Below, one piece after another: positions 46,911-58,231 of a stretch of DNA of 64,000 nt. Location: NCBI RefSeq assembly GCF_025399195.1, contig NW_026252090.1:248001-312000 (forward strand), in the 5' to 3' direction. The translations under genes were made by a program, and so were the position numbers. Below the pieces are notes generated by a model, which was not told the origin of the DNA, made no database searches, and saw nothing but the letters and a program-made list of their open reading frames with translations. This DNA comes from Umbelopsis ramanniana AG (lineage: Eukaryota > Mucoromycota > Umbelopsidomycetes > Umbelopsidales > Umbelopsidaceae). Each line of letters opens with the position of its first letter. Within the stretch, counting starts at the first letter, position 1.

Positions 46911-48348
46911 ATGGACCAACGGCAGCTGCGAACGTCAAGACGGTCGACTCTACGGTTTATCATCTATGCCGTCTTCATATTCCTAGTGTATCGACTGCTC
47001 GCCAGTTTCTGGGTGAACGATGCCGAGGAATTCAAGGATACCTATACTCCCCCTGCGTCGAATAATGCTCCACATCAGCCCGATCGAAATGAGAATGTCA
47101 AAGACATGCCAGCTCCTGACTTCGAGACCAAGGAAGAATCTCAGCCAGAACAAGAACTCAATCTGCCTTGGTACCCCAAGCAAACCAAATTGAGCACAGC
47201 CGATCGCATAGAACTCGAATTGAAAGCAAGCAAGCTGGCTCGCGATGAAGCCCTCGAAGTACTCAGCCAATTCAATATTGAGGGAATTCCTGGTACGGCT
47301 GTCAAGACACATGAAGAGGCTCAAACTATCTACGCCAAGCTCGACTGCTTCACTCAGGGATCTTGGGTCTACAACCCGACTCCAAGGGAGCTCTTGATCC
47401 ATTTGCAAGAATCCCTGTATTCAAAATGTGATAAACGATATGAGCGAGATTATAAAGAGACCGATACTAGCGAGTGGAAAGTTCGCAATGAACTTAAATA
47501 TATTTGGACGCCTTTAGATAGATCCCAGTGCCCATTGATACCGGTAGACAAATCGAATTGGTGCGATGTTATGGCTAGACGCCATATCTTGCTTGTAGGC
47601 GACATTCTCCAGTTCCAGATGCATGAACTGTTGCTAGATTCATTCCGAGATGGTCCCGCCGTCTGCTATGGTGAACTCAACTGCAAAGGTAAAGCCTATA
47701 TGTTTTCTTTCCAAAATCATGTTTCCTTGGATACTAAAGGTGCTTGCATTTTTAGACCACACCCTCTGCAGCGAACCCGAAGTTAGGATGCGTTACTTGC
47801 GAAACGACATTCTGTCTGTAGTTCGTAAGAATCCTGAGGTGCCAGGAGGTCATCCTGAAATGCGAGTTGTACAATGGCCATGGATCACTTCCAACGTGAT
47901 TGGCAAATACCCAGTCCTGATCTTGAATCGTGGAGCCTCTTATGTGGACGATGATATGTTCCGCACTCAGCTTATTGATACTATGCGTATCATCCGAGGT
48001 GCTCAAATGGATCACCTCATTATCTATCGAAGTACCCCTATCGGCCACCCCGATTGTGATTCAGCTACAGCACCTTTGGAAGTAAGGCCTACCGAGTCAG
48101 AATTGCAAGACCTGCCTTATCATTGGGGCGACTATAAGCGACAGAACCTCATTGCCAAAGAGATTGTTCAAGCAGCTGGAGGAGTGTTTATTGACGTTGC
48201 TCAAATGACGGACTTGCGCCCAGATGGACACATTGGTGGCCAAGACTGCATGCGTTATTGTATACCTGGACCTTTAGATGCTTGGGCTGACATTTTATAC
48301 AATGTGTTCCTGTTGCTAGGCAAACCTGATTCAAGCAAATTTACATAG
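46911..48348 (+). CDS. PC-esterase/trichome-birefringence-like Golgi protein, catalytic Ser position altered
   Basis: A type II membrane protein (MDQRQLRTSRRSTLRFIIYA then VFIFLVYRLLASFW) with a stem and a lumenal PC-esterase domain of the kind that O-acetylates plant and fungal glycans. Conserved-looking blocks are YAKLDCFTQGSWVYNPTPRE, LKYIWTPLDRSQCPLIPVD, RRHILLVGDILQFQMHELLL and, near the end, TDLRPDGHIGGQDCMRYCIP then GPLDAWADILYNVFLLL. The second holds the DxxH catalytic pair. The first, where the family has GDS, reads GDI (GAC ATT), so the catalytic Ser appears replaced by Ile. It may be inactive or use another nucleophile. One intron is seen near 47690-47754, in phase. The start is the ATG at 46911; an upstream TTG frame is not needed. 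It lies 190 bp after the fusion gene, same strand. Confidence 0.78.
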
Positions 48349-48595
48349 ACCAAAGCTCATTTCGAATACGACCATATAGTATCACTTTAGCATACACAAT
48401 AGGCCCATCCGATGAAGTCTTTTGAGAGTGTAATCAAAAAGATAGTGTACAATAGCTTTGTTCTTTTTAAACCATTCCCAATAAATACCGCATACGGACC
48501 TCTGATATAATAAATACACTTTATTGAATGAAGACTTGTACGCTTTTATAGAGCATGCTGTTATTCTGATCATTAACCATACCATACGCTTTGCA

Positions 48596-50208
48596 TCATA
48601 TTAGGCAAAGCGTACCTTCGTCAGCATCGCCGTAGTAAACCCAGGTGATACCATGTCCAGTACCTCTTTTCTTTGAAACATTTCGTTTCCAGGGCTGTTT
48701 ACTTTGCTTGGTTGCCCATAGCCTCATAGAGCCATTGCATAGACTGCACATGAGTATTTCTTTGTCAAGTGAGATTCTAAAGTCGTGGATGTTACCGCCA
48801 GCTTCAAGTCGATGTAGGAGATGGCCACTTTGTAGATCCCAAACGCATATTTGATCATTCACCCTGGAAGTGGTGACAATCGTCGAACTTGTGAATTTAA
48901 TAATGCTCGCATATTCTTGATGCTTGAAGCTCACGAAATCAGTGTACTGGCTGTAGGTTAATGGTTCATCCAAAGTAAGCAAGAGCTGATCCCCGTCTGT
49001 ATGGTAAACGTAGTATGGTCCGAATACAGATCCACAACCAAAGAGCTTGCGCTCACCATCTAGACACACTGAGCAGACTCCAAACCCAAAGTCCTATTGC
49101 ATGCAATGTTAGGTATCTGAAAGGATGTAGTTCCATAAAGACATCATGTAATACATACCGCAAAAACCGCACTGAACGTTTTACGAAGTTTACCAGTTGT
49201 GATATTCCAAAAATTAGCTTTGTAATCAGCTCCTCCGCTGACAATGGTATCTCCAGCTATATCTATGGCTATTGAAGGCATGAGAGAGCTTGATCATGAA
49301 TTCAAAAAAGTGATGACGCGAACAATTACCGTTGACCCATCCATCATGACCATTCAACGTGTGGCGAAGCTGTAGTGGTTCTAGGGTTGAAGGGCAGATA
49401 TCCCAAACCTTCACACTGCCATCCACGGAGCTTGTAACTAGGGTATTTTGACCCAACGCTACATCAGAAATCAAATCCGTATGCTGTTCGCCAGGGTAGA
49501 ATATCGTATTAGAGTGCATGTCGGCAAGACTAAGAACACGGTTTGATCCGCCTTGATTTCTGTGCTGGATACGAAAGGGTCGGCAAACATGAGCACAAAG
49601 ACTAGTGTTGGGAATAGGGACTGAGTATTCGTAAGGCATAACTCCACAGGATACCACACTATGGCCAAAGACTTCAAAACTCTCGTGGATTTGAAAATCG
49701 AGCTTTTCCCTGCACTTCTCCAACGACTTGGATTTTGGAACTTGCTGATGAAAATGCATGACTTGATTCATGTTCCAGACTCCCATATGTCTGGGCTTTA
49801 GGTCAAACGACCATTGCTTGTTACTAGCCCATAAGTAAGCTCTCATAAATTGTTGCTCAGCGTTATGGGGGCCTATTACTTGGACTTGAGGATAATGAAA
49901 ACGAAGGGCATGCTCCCAAACTTGAGGGTTCGACTTGATCATGTCCTGATGGCGAGAACAAGTGAGCTGCCAGCTTAGGAGGGTAAGAGGAGAGATTTCG
50001 GCCAGCCTTAAGCATATCTCTGTAAGCAGCTCATTTGGCAGGATCTACAAAAGCTTCAATCAGATCGTGTGAAGTGTTGCCATACTATTGTTGAACGGCA
50101 AGTACTTACTGTAAAGTGGTTTGCTGGAGGAAATAACGCTTTTAGCTGATGCAAAATGTCTATTGCTCCTTTTTCTTTCAGTTTTCGTAGCAGTTTTAGA
50201 TCTTCCAT
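48596..50208 (-). CDS. F-box / WD40-repeat protein
   Basis: A probable substrate receptor of an SCF ubiquitin ligase. The ATG at 50208 gives MEDLKLLRKLKEKGAIDILH; after an intron comes the F-box-like ILPNELLTEICLRLAEISP and LTLLSWQLTCSRHQDM. The middle is a poorly conserved region (KPRHMGVWNMNQVMHF). At least four WD40 units follow: HTDLISDVALGQNTLVTSSV with DGSVKVWDICP, LNGHDGWVNAIDIAGDTIV with NFWNITTG, KFTSSTIVTTSRVNDQICVW, and HDFRISLDKEILMCSLCNG with SMRLWA. It ends GHGITWVYYGDADEGTLCLI. About five exons. No clear orthologue is known to me. The SKP1 gene lies 0.9 kb upstream on the same strand; Skp1 binds F-boxes, so the two products may interact, but proximity alone does not show that. 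Confidence 0.78.
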
Positions 50209-51139
50209 TCTCTTTTAGATCTTGATTTTGCAGCTTGGATGGTCACTTAAAGACAGAATAAGATATCTTTTTCAGTAGGTTTCGAAAAAGGATATTTTTT
50301 CTTTAGAGGAAAAGAAAGGATAACTGGGAAGGTACCCAGACAGAGCGGAACTTTGAAATAAGCCAATAGCCAGTTTTATGACTTCTGATTGGGTGTCAGC
50401 CAGCTGATGATGAAATACTGTGTACTGTTGTGGTTATCGTCGACGCAGCTCTCCATCACTCTTCTCAGTCCTTTGGCCAAATATGAGACTAGTTGTCGTA
50501 AGTCCATAGCGATATGCAGCGTCGTACTACAAAACCTTAGGTTCAGCGATTCTTCGCAATGTGCCGTCCGACCTAAGTACATATGCTTTTTACATCAGCT
50601 TGTGAATCAATATATTCTTACGTCTCTGTCGTTCCGATATTCAGATACCGTGCATTCGGAGTGTACACTAGAGCGTTATAGTGCTTCTTCATATCATACC
50701 ATACAAGCGCTATAATGGGCCGGCTCTCTATGACCACCTATTGCGCTTTTCCTGTCCCTTTCCCTAGACGAATATGCTTCTACAGCGTGATAAGAATTAT
50801 CATAAATCTTAACCATCGACCATCACTACTGTTATCCTCTGATGTCACGCTGCAATCGTGCTATCAAGTATGACTGTGCGACTTTTTGTCTGCATCACTG
50901 TGGGACGGTCGCTATGCTACAGTGTAACGCAATTCTATGGTTAAACTTGCGCCACAAAAACATTGACAAACGCAAGTGATTCTCATAATGGCAAAAAGGG
51001 ATAGTTTTCTCAAGAATAGTTTTCATTTCTGTAATACTTGTATCACAAAGATCATGGTGCAAGGGAGGGGAGAGGGGAAACATCGGTCCGCAACAAAGCA
51101 ATATATCCAGAAGCGAATCCAACAACTTTATCAAAAAAT
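50209..51139. other. Intergenic interval, 930 bp
   Basis: Upstream of the F-box/WD40 gene and downstream of SKP1. AT-rich with no conserved frame, RNA signature or repeat that I could find. Confidence 0.45.
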
Positions 51140-52012
51140 TTATCGATCTTCAGCCCATTCCTGACAAGTCAACACGAAGTTAATAGGTTTGTCATGATAG
51201 CAACACTATGACACCATGCCAGACTACTTACATTCTCCTTTCGGATCTGAGCTTCCTCCTAAAAGAATGGAAATAAAAAGAAAACGTGTCATTATATGCA
51301 GACTGGGTAATTAATAATGATTTTATCAATGAAGGTACCTCTGGAGTAAAGTCATTGACAATGTTGAATGTTCGGCGGATTTCTTCAGGGCTCTTTCCCT
51401 TGATCATGTTAGCAACGGTCTTGCAACCAATATCGAGAAGAGGCTTGATATCGAGATAGTTGGCAGCCTGTTGAAAGCACATTACGGTTAGCACAACGTT
51501 GCTGTTATCGCTTTTACCTCCAATATGAATGAATAGCATACCAAGATAATCTCGAAAAGGGTTTCCTGATCAACTTCCATGAACTTTTGGTCCCATTCAT
51601 CGATTTCAGTCAATCGCTTTCGGTCGTTGACTTCTTCTTGTTGTGAAACAGGGTCGCTTCGGTGGTGCTCACACCAGTCGATAACCTAGGTACGGATAAC
51701 ATTTGATATACCACCATCAATACTTGGTACGATAACGAAGCTCTCTGTGAGATAGAAAAAGTACCTTTTTCAAGATTTTGGCTGTGACGTTAGGAAGGGG
51801 AATAGGGGCGTCGCTTTCGCCAACGTCTAGTGGGAACAATTTCAGTATATTTAGCGTGAGATTCGACGCGGCGGAACATGATGATCGCATGGAGTTGGAC
51901 CGAGCAGAATGGACTCCTCACCTTCAAGCATGTTTTTGATCAAGATAGATCTCTCTGCGACCTGCTTGTCAACAGTGAAAGTTTCGTTATCTGAGCTGAG
52001 CAATTGAACCAT
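51140..52012 (-). CDS. SKP1: Skp1, SCF ubiquitin ligase adaptor
   Basis: Bridges the cullin Cul1/Cdc53 to F-box proteins in SCF ligases, in nucleus and cytosol. From the ATG at 52012: [30 protein letters not shown], then [59 protein letters not shown], the F-box-binding helices [20 protein letters not shown] and [38 protein letters not shown]. The final Trp-Ala-Glu-Asp-Arg is invariant in the family. About seven exons in 870 bp, all in phase, giving about 165 residues as expected. It shares a 170-bp divergent promoter with BCP1. Confidence 0.97.
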
Positions 52013-52182
52013 TTTGTGTGTAATAAGAATGCGGCTACGAGAGGAGATCGGGTGCGAGCGCCTTTTACTTTGCGTGGGTGAATGACCTCAGCAATGTGAT
52101 GATGTAGGTCGGAATTTAAATTTTACCTTTGAAAAAAAAAAAAAAAAAACCTGTCTATGTTACAGACGCACACCGAGATCCA

Positions 52183-53361
52183 ATGAGCAAACGCAAGGCT
52201 GAAGAACCCAAAGACGAACCTATGGTCGACAAATCAGACGATTCCCAGGATGAAGATGAGGTAAGAGTTACCACTGCTCAGCATTTCTCCGAAATGACGG
52301 TCGGTATATATTGACATGAGCAACTTGCAGGAAATTGTCGACGTTGACTTCGACTTCTTCGATGTGGATCCAGTCGACTTTCACGCTGTGAAAAGACTAT
52401 TGGGCCAACTGTTCTCGGCTGATGCTGAGCTTTTGAACCTTACCGACTTTTCTGATCTAATTATTAGTCAAGCCAATGTCGGCTCAACCGTCAAAGTTGA
52501 CGGAAAAGAATCCGATCCATATGCTCTTCTGACAGTCATTAATACCAACGTTCATAAGGTAAGAAAAGCTTTGGGTAATGATGTTATACGAAAGCATCTC
52601 ATCAAGACATTTTTCAAACGGCTATGTAGGAAAACGCTTCCGTCAAAGGGGTAGTGGAATATCTCATGTCTAAGTGCCCAATGAAAGATGTTGCATTGCG
52701 TGGTCAAGTTGCGCAAGTCTTGCAGCCACGAGAACCAAACCAAGGTCACGATGCTGCAATCGTTATTTCTGAACGATTCTTGAATATGCCAGTTCAAATC
52801 ATGCCTCCCATGTACAAAATGCTGATGGAAGAAATGGCGAAGACCAACGCAGCGGTTAGTACATCAATGGGTTTAATTCATCTCAGTCCGGTCGGTCAGT
52901 TATTCATTAATTCTAATTTTTCTAACATTCAGAATGGAGGATTCGATTTTGAGTGGTACGTTTTCATCTCCAAGACATACAAGGAAGTGCAATCGACGCT
53001 CGATGAAGAAGGTGAACAGCTTGAAGCTCCAGTAGCACCCAAGAAAAAGAAGGCTAAGAAGGTTAGTTGGAAAAAAAAAATTGGTGATGCCTCTTTTCAA
53101 GATACATTCCTTAACGCATTACCATCACAGCAAGCACAGGAGATGGAGCTGATGTACTTTCAATCGGAAGACGAGATTATTGCCGAACACGCTGACATTC
53201 AATATGACTTCAAACTTACAAACGCTGACAAGGAAGCGTCATCCGATGCACGACGTGCCTTCACAGACTATGGCATCGCACCAGGAAGGAGGGTGATGAT
53301 GGTGAAAAGCAGTAAAATGAAAGCAATGATAGAGGCATTAGAAGAAGCATGTGCGATATAG
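52183..53361 (+). CDS. BCP1: Bcp1/BCCIP family nuclear protein
   Basis: Bcp1 in yeast is a nuclear chaperone of ribosomal protein L23 (uL14) and helps export of Mss4 kinase; the animal homologue is BCCIP. From the ATG at 52183: an acidic, Lys-rich N-terminus (MSKRKAEEPKDEPMVD), then EEIVDVDFDFFDVDPVDFHA, VKRLLGQLFSADAELLNL, DLIISQANVGSTVKVDG, KESDPYALLTVINTNVH, VVEYLMSKCPM, ERFLNMPVQIMPPMYKMLME, FDFEWYVFISKTYKEV, a basic stretch (APKKKKAKK), and YFQSEDEIIAEHADIQYDF. Several short introns; one join after KKAKK is ambiguous between two acceptors nine bases apart. Length about 285 residues as usual. Confidence 0.93.
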
Positions 53362-53697
53362 AGAAAACCATTTTGTACAATATACGACGAGCGCACGGCC
53401 AACGTGAAAGCCAACAGAATCTAACTTTGGAGCCAACGTGCCAGCTGACATTGATCATTGTATTCGTATTGATTCGATCTGTCAACCTAACTACAATATA
53501 GATTGTGTGTTGCTTGGAAACAATGATGTTTGTAAGATCAGCAATGTTGCTGCTCGTTATATTTTTAATGATCGACAAGGAACGGAAAAAAGTATTCATG
53601 TTGGAGACATCTGAGATTCAAACACGTTGAAAACCCCTTCAATTTTTTTTTTGTCTGTATATCCTGGCCGTGACACCCGAGCGGGCTAAAAATTGTC
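53362..53697. other. Intergenic interval, 340 bp
   Basis: Between BCP1 and C1-THF synthase, same strand. Contains the 3' UTR of BCP1 and the promoter of the folate gene. A T tract lies at 53643-53652, 46 bases before the first ATG. No separate feature seen. Confidence 0.45.
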
Positions 53698-56600
53698 ATG
53701 AACTTGTTGTTGCGCTTACCAGCCTTGACTCCGTTAGTTCCTTTGTCTCGTACATCTCGAAACATCATGACGCTCGCATCACCCATTGACGGGAAAGCTT
53801 TAGCTAAGTAAGTAGGCTAGTTGTGACTAAAGCTACCACTCATCCCCTACTCACGGCCACCATGTAACAGATCGGTTCGCACCCGTGTGAAGATTACTCT
53901 AGCTGAAACTAGAGAAAAGTACCCTCACTTCAACCCTCATCTCGCCATCGTTCAAGTCGGTGGCCGAGAAGACTCTTCTCTCTATGTTAAAATGAAAGAA
54001 AAGGCTGCCAACGAAGTAAGTAGTGCTGATACCCTATACCCCCTGTCAACCCAACTCGATTTACTGAAGTGACCTTTCCAAAGACCGGTATCCTCTTCAC
54101 CCATGAAAAACTTGCTGAATCCGTTAGCCAATCTGATCTTCTTCGCAAAGTCAAAGAACTCAACAATAGACATGATGTTCATGGTATTCTCATCCAGATG
54201 CCTTTACCAAAGCATATTGATGAAGCTGCTGTTGTGGAGGCTATTGATTACCAAAAGGATGTTGATGGGTAAGTGAATCGCATTAGCGGAAAAGGCACCG
54301 GCTACAGATACTTATATCATGCATGTTAGCTTCCATGCCATGAACATTGGCAATATGGCCAAGAGATCCGGTCAGCCTTTGTTCTTGCCTTGCACACCAA
54401 GAGGCATCATTGAACTCTTGAAGCATAGCATCAAGGACATTCGTGGTAAACGTGCTGTTGTCTTGGGTAGAAGTGATATTGTCGTAAGTGCATGTGTACC
54501 ACAAATAATCAGCATGATATGCATATATATTTTTTTCCCAACCAGCTAAATTTTTCTCTCTCTCTCATGTAGGGAACCCCTGTTGCTAGCCTGCTTGCTG
54601 CTGAAGACGCTACTGTGACACTGTGCCATTCAAAGACTGAGAATGTCCAAGATATCGTACGTTTCTGCTTCGACACGAGACTTTGCATGCTGAATCTGCT
54701 TTTAACTCGTGACGATTTTCTCACATTCAGATCCGGGAAGCCGATATTGTTGTTGTTGCCATTGGAAAGCCTGAATATGTTCAGAAGGACTGGGTCAAGC
54801 CAGGAGCTGTTGTCATTGACGTTGGTATGAACGCTATTGAAGGTATGTGGGTATTTCTTGCTTAGCTAGCTATTGACTTCTGGTATATTAACACTGTTCG
54901 GATTCAGATGCTACCAAGAAGGCAGGTCAGCGTTGGGTAGGAGATGTTGATTTCAATGGTGTATCTCAGGTCGCCTCTGCCATCACTCCTGTTCCCGGAG
55001 GTGTCGGCCCAATGACCGTTGCCATGCTCTTAGAGAATACATTGATCAGTGCCAAAAGATTCTTTGACCGAAGCCGCAACAGATCTATTCAGCCTCTCCC
55101 TCTCCAGCTTGTTGAGCCTGTTCCTTCCGATATTGACATCGCCGTTTCTCAGGAACCACGTAATGTGCAGGAAATTTGCCAGGAACTCGGTCTCTCCGGC
55201 AACGAGGTAAAACGCCACCGCATTTACTCTTTTCGTACATTGGGTTATCTCTTCCATACTAACTAATCACTAACATTGTTTGATAAAACAGTACGAACTA
55301 TATGGTCAGACCAAGGCCAAGATCAGTTTAGATGTTCTCAAGCGCCTTGATTACCGTCAAGATGGTAAATACATTGTTGTTGCAGGGTATGCATTCCAAA
55401 CGCCTCATCTCCACCCTCATTGTATGATCTAAACCCTAACCCAATATGCCAATCAGTATCACACCTACTCCCCTCGGCGAAGGAAAATCCACTACTACCA
55501 TTGGTCTCGTTCAAGCATTAGGTGCTCACCTTGATAAGGTAGCATTCGCGTGCGTAAGACAACCTTCTCAGGGCCCTACTTTTGGTATTAAGGGAGGCGC
55601 AGCAGGTGGTGGTTATTCCCAGGTTATCCCTATGGACGAATTCAACTTGCACTTGACTGGTGATATTCATGCTGTCACTGCTGCAAACAACTTGCTTGCC
55701 GCTGCTATTGATGCTCGTATGTTCCATGAAGCCACTCAAAAGGACAAGGCTCTGTTCAACCGATTGTGTCCCGCCAAAAAGGGTGTCCGCACGTTCGCTC
55801 CTGTCATGCTCAAGCGTCTCCAAAAGCTTGGCATTAACAAGGATAAGCCTGAAGATCTCGACGCTGATGAAATCCGTCGTTTCGCACGTCTCGATATCGA
55901 CCCTGAAACCATCACCTGGCAACGCGTTGTCGATGTCAATGACCGCTTCTTGAGAAAAATCTCCATCGGTCAAGCTGCTACTGAAAAGGGACATGAGCGT
56001 TCCACTGGTTACGATATTTCCGTCGCAAGTGAGGTCATGGCCATTCTTGCCCTTGCCACAGACCTTAAGGACATGCGTGACCGTTTGGGTCGTATGGTTG
56101 TTGCTAGCTCCAAGGCCGGTGACCCCGTTACTGCTGATGATATTGGTATCGGTGGTGCTTTGACTGTTTTGATGAAGGATGCCATCAAGCCAAATCTCAT
56201 GCAAACCCTTGAAGGAACCCCAGTCCTTGTTCATGCTGGTCCTTTCGCCAACATTGCCCACGGTAACTCTTCGGTCATCGCTGATAGAATCGCTCTCAAA
56301 CTCGCAGGTACCGACGGTGGAGATATGGAACCTGGCTACGTTGTAACAGAAGCTGGCTTCGGTGCTGATATGGGTATGGAAAAGTTCTTTGATATCAAGT
56401 GCAGAGTCTCTGGTTTGGTCCCAGATGCTGTCGTTCTTGTTGCTACCGTGCGTGCCCTCAAGATGCATGGAGGCGCTCCTGAAGTCGTCGCTGGAAAGCC
56501 TTTGCCAGATGCTTACACTGAAGAAAACCTCGAATTCTTGGAGAAGGGTTGCGCAAACTTGATGAAGCATGTGGAAAATGCAAAGAAGTTTGGTGTTTCC

Positions 56601-57222
56601 GTTGTTGTTGCCATCAATCGATTCACGTAAGTACCTGTACTTTGGTACTGTCAACCTATGGACTTTATTTTTTAACTCATCTCTGCCATTTGTTAGCTCT
56701 GACACACAAGCTGAATTGGACTTGATCCGTGCCAAGGCTCTTGAAGCTGGTGCTAACGATGCTATCGCTTGTAACCATTGGGCAAAGGGTGGTGCTGGTG
56801 CTATCGATCTTGGTGAGGCTGTTATCAAGGCTTGTGATCGTGAAAAGCAATTCAACTTCTTGTACGATCTTGAACAACCCATTGAAGCCAAGATTGAGCA
56901 AATCTGTAAAAAGATCTACGGTGCTGACGGAATTGAACTCAGTGATCTTGCCAAGAAGAAGATTGAAACATACACCGCACAAGGCTTTGGGGACTTGCCA
57001 ATCTGTATGGCCAAGACCCAGTACTCTTTCTCTCATGATGCTAACCTCAAGGGTGTCCCAACTGGTTTCACCGTACCCATTCGCGATATCAGAGCCTCCG
57101 TTGGCGCAGGGTTCCTGTACCCACTCTTGGGCGCTATGCAGACTATGCCAGGGTTGCCCACTAGACCATGTTTCTTTGATGTAGATCTTGATGAGGATGG
57201 CCAGGTTGTTGGCTTGTTTTAA
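53698..57222 (+). CDS. ADE3: C1-tetrahydrofolate synthase, trifunctional, possibly dual-targeted
   Basis: Carries 5,10-methylene-THF dehydrogenase, 5,10-methenyl-THF cyclohydrolase and 10-formyl-THF synthetase activities, supplying one-carbon units for purine and formyl-Met synthesis. Dehydrogenase/cyclohydrolase: [14 protein letters not shown] (catalytic Tyr and Lys), [69 protein letters not shown]. Synthetase: the P-loop [17 protein letters not shown], then [52 protein letters not shown], ending [11 protein letters not shown]. About ten exons, around 950 residues. Two in-frame starts lie 23 codons apart: ATG 53767 ([14 protein letters not shown]) fits the cytosolic form, while ATG 53698 adds [18 protein letters not shown], Leu/Arg-rich with no acidic residue, a mitochondrial-type presequence. 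I give the longer form. Confidence 0.95.
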
Positions 57223-57829
57223 ATCGAAACTGTAGATTACCATTCCCTTATGTTATTTTCAGTGCCACTAAACTACAGGATCGACTAGATAATGGTCGTG
57301 CCTGAATAATGTATTCTTTTTGGTTGTTTGTGAGTGTGTATGGATTTTAGTATGAGAGGATGTGAGTCATTACGAGTGTTGTTTACTCTTTTAAAGCAAA
57401 AAAGATGTAATTAGAGAGCGCCTTTATGATTTTTTAAGTTATGTACATTAGAGCTTGGATTAAACAGGAATGAGAAACAATCAACTCGTTATTCGCAAGG
57501 CAATAAATCTACATGACTATACCATCCCATAAAAAGTTACCTGTTATGCCTTTAATGATATAACCCTTCGTAATCTGTGATAAAAAGGCAAGTAACAGCT
57601 AGATGGGTCAAATCCAAATCCTGTTTGAGACCACAATGTCATCATATAGCGCTCAAGTACCTAACTAACCCTACCATTTGCAATTTTATAGTCAAAATTG
57701 CTGTTATAACCGTCTTCAGTCCAAAAATAAGCAAGCTAGCATTGCAGCTTTGACTTTCTTGATCAGATTAGCAAAAAATAGATTTGCTTTAGCGGACCTC
57801 AATAAAGAAAATGAAAAATTTTAAAAAAT
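57223..57829. other. Intergenic interval, 610 bp
   Basis: 3' region of the folate gene leading to the tRNA gene. AT-rich, with no coding signal and no further RNA gene that I can fold. Confidence 0.45.
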
Positions 57830-57902
57830 GGGGTTGTGACGCAGTGGTTAGCGTGTCCGCTTTGCATGCGGGAAGCCGCGCGTTCGAATCGCGCCTACTC
57901 CA
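57830..57902 (+). tRNA. tRNA-Ala (anticodon UGC)
   Basis: A 73-base sequence folds as a cloverleaf. Acceptor GGGGTTG pairs with CTACTCC plus discriminator A; the third pair is G-U, the classic identity element of tRNA-Ala (one T-T mismatch at pair 6). D arm ACGC/GCGT; anticodon stem TCCGC/GCGGG around the loop TTTGCAT, anticodon TGC; T arm GCGCG-TTCGAAT-CGCGC. No intron. CCA is not encoded. Internal A box (D arm) and B box (GTTCGAATC) of RNA polymerase III promoters are both present. Confidence 0.96.
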
Positions 57903-57909
57903 ATGTTGA

Positions 57910-57922
57910 TTTTTTTTTTTTT
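57910..57922 (+). terminator. RNA polymerase III terminator of tRNA-Ala
   Basis: A run of 13 T residues starts 8 bases after the tRNA, the usual polymerase III stop signal. Confidence 0.85.
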
Positions 57923-58231
57923 GGTTTTGGATTTCAAAAACGTCCCCTTGGTCTTCCTAACACATTGCATTTTCATAACGCACGACTTCAATTTTTTATC
58001 TATAAGCAAGTAGCTTATTTTAGCTTTGCTTTTACTTTTCAGTATGGTAGTCTGGCGCTCTATCCTCAGTCTGAAAAGTGTCTATCAATTACAAGATTAC
58101 AAGCTCCGTCGGTAGGTAATGAGGAAGTTAAACCACAGGATGAGCAAAAGCGTTCCATGCAATACATTATTTTCTCTACAGTTACAGTGAGATGCCCTTA
58201 TTCAATAGAGTTTATTACAGAGGAAAAAAAG
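57923..58231. other. Intergenic interval, 310 bp
   Basis: Between the tRNA terminator and the 3' end of the KH-like gene. An open frame that runs through the tRNA on the plus strand is accidental. Nothing else seen. Confidence 0.45.

Noticed and set aside
55518-56891. 457-codon open frame antisense to C1-THF synthase
   Set aside because: It is the exact complement of strongly conserved synthetase sequence; long antisense frames are a known by-product of biased codon use, and its translation has no recognisable motif.
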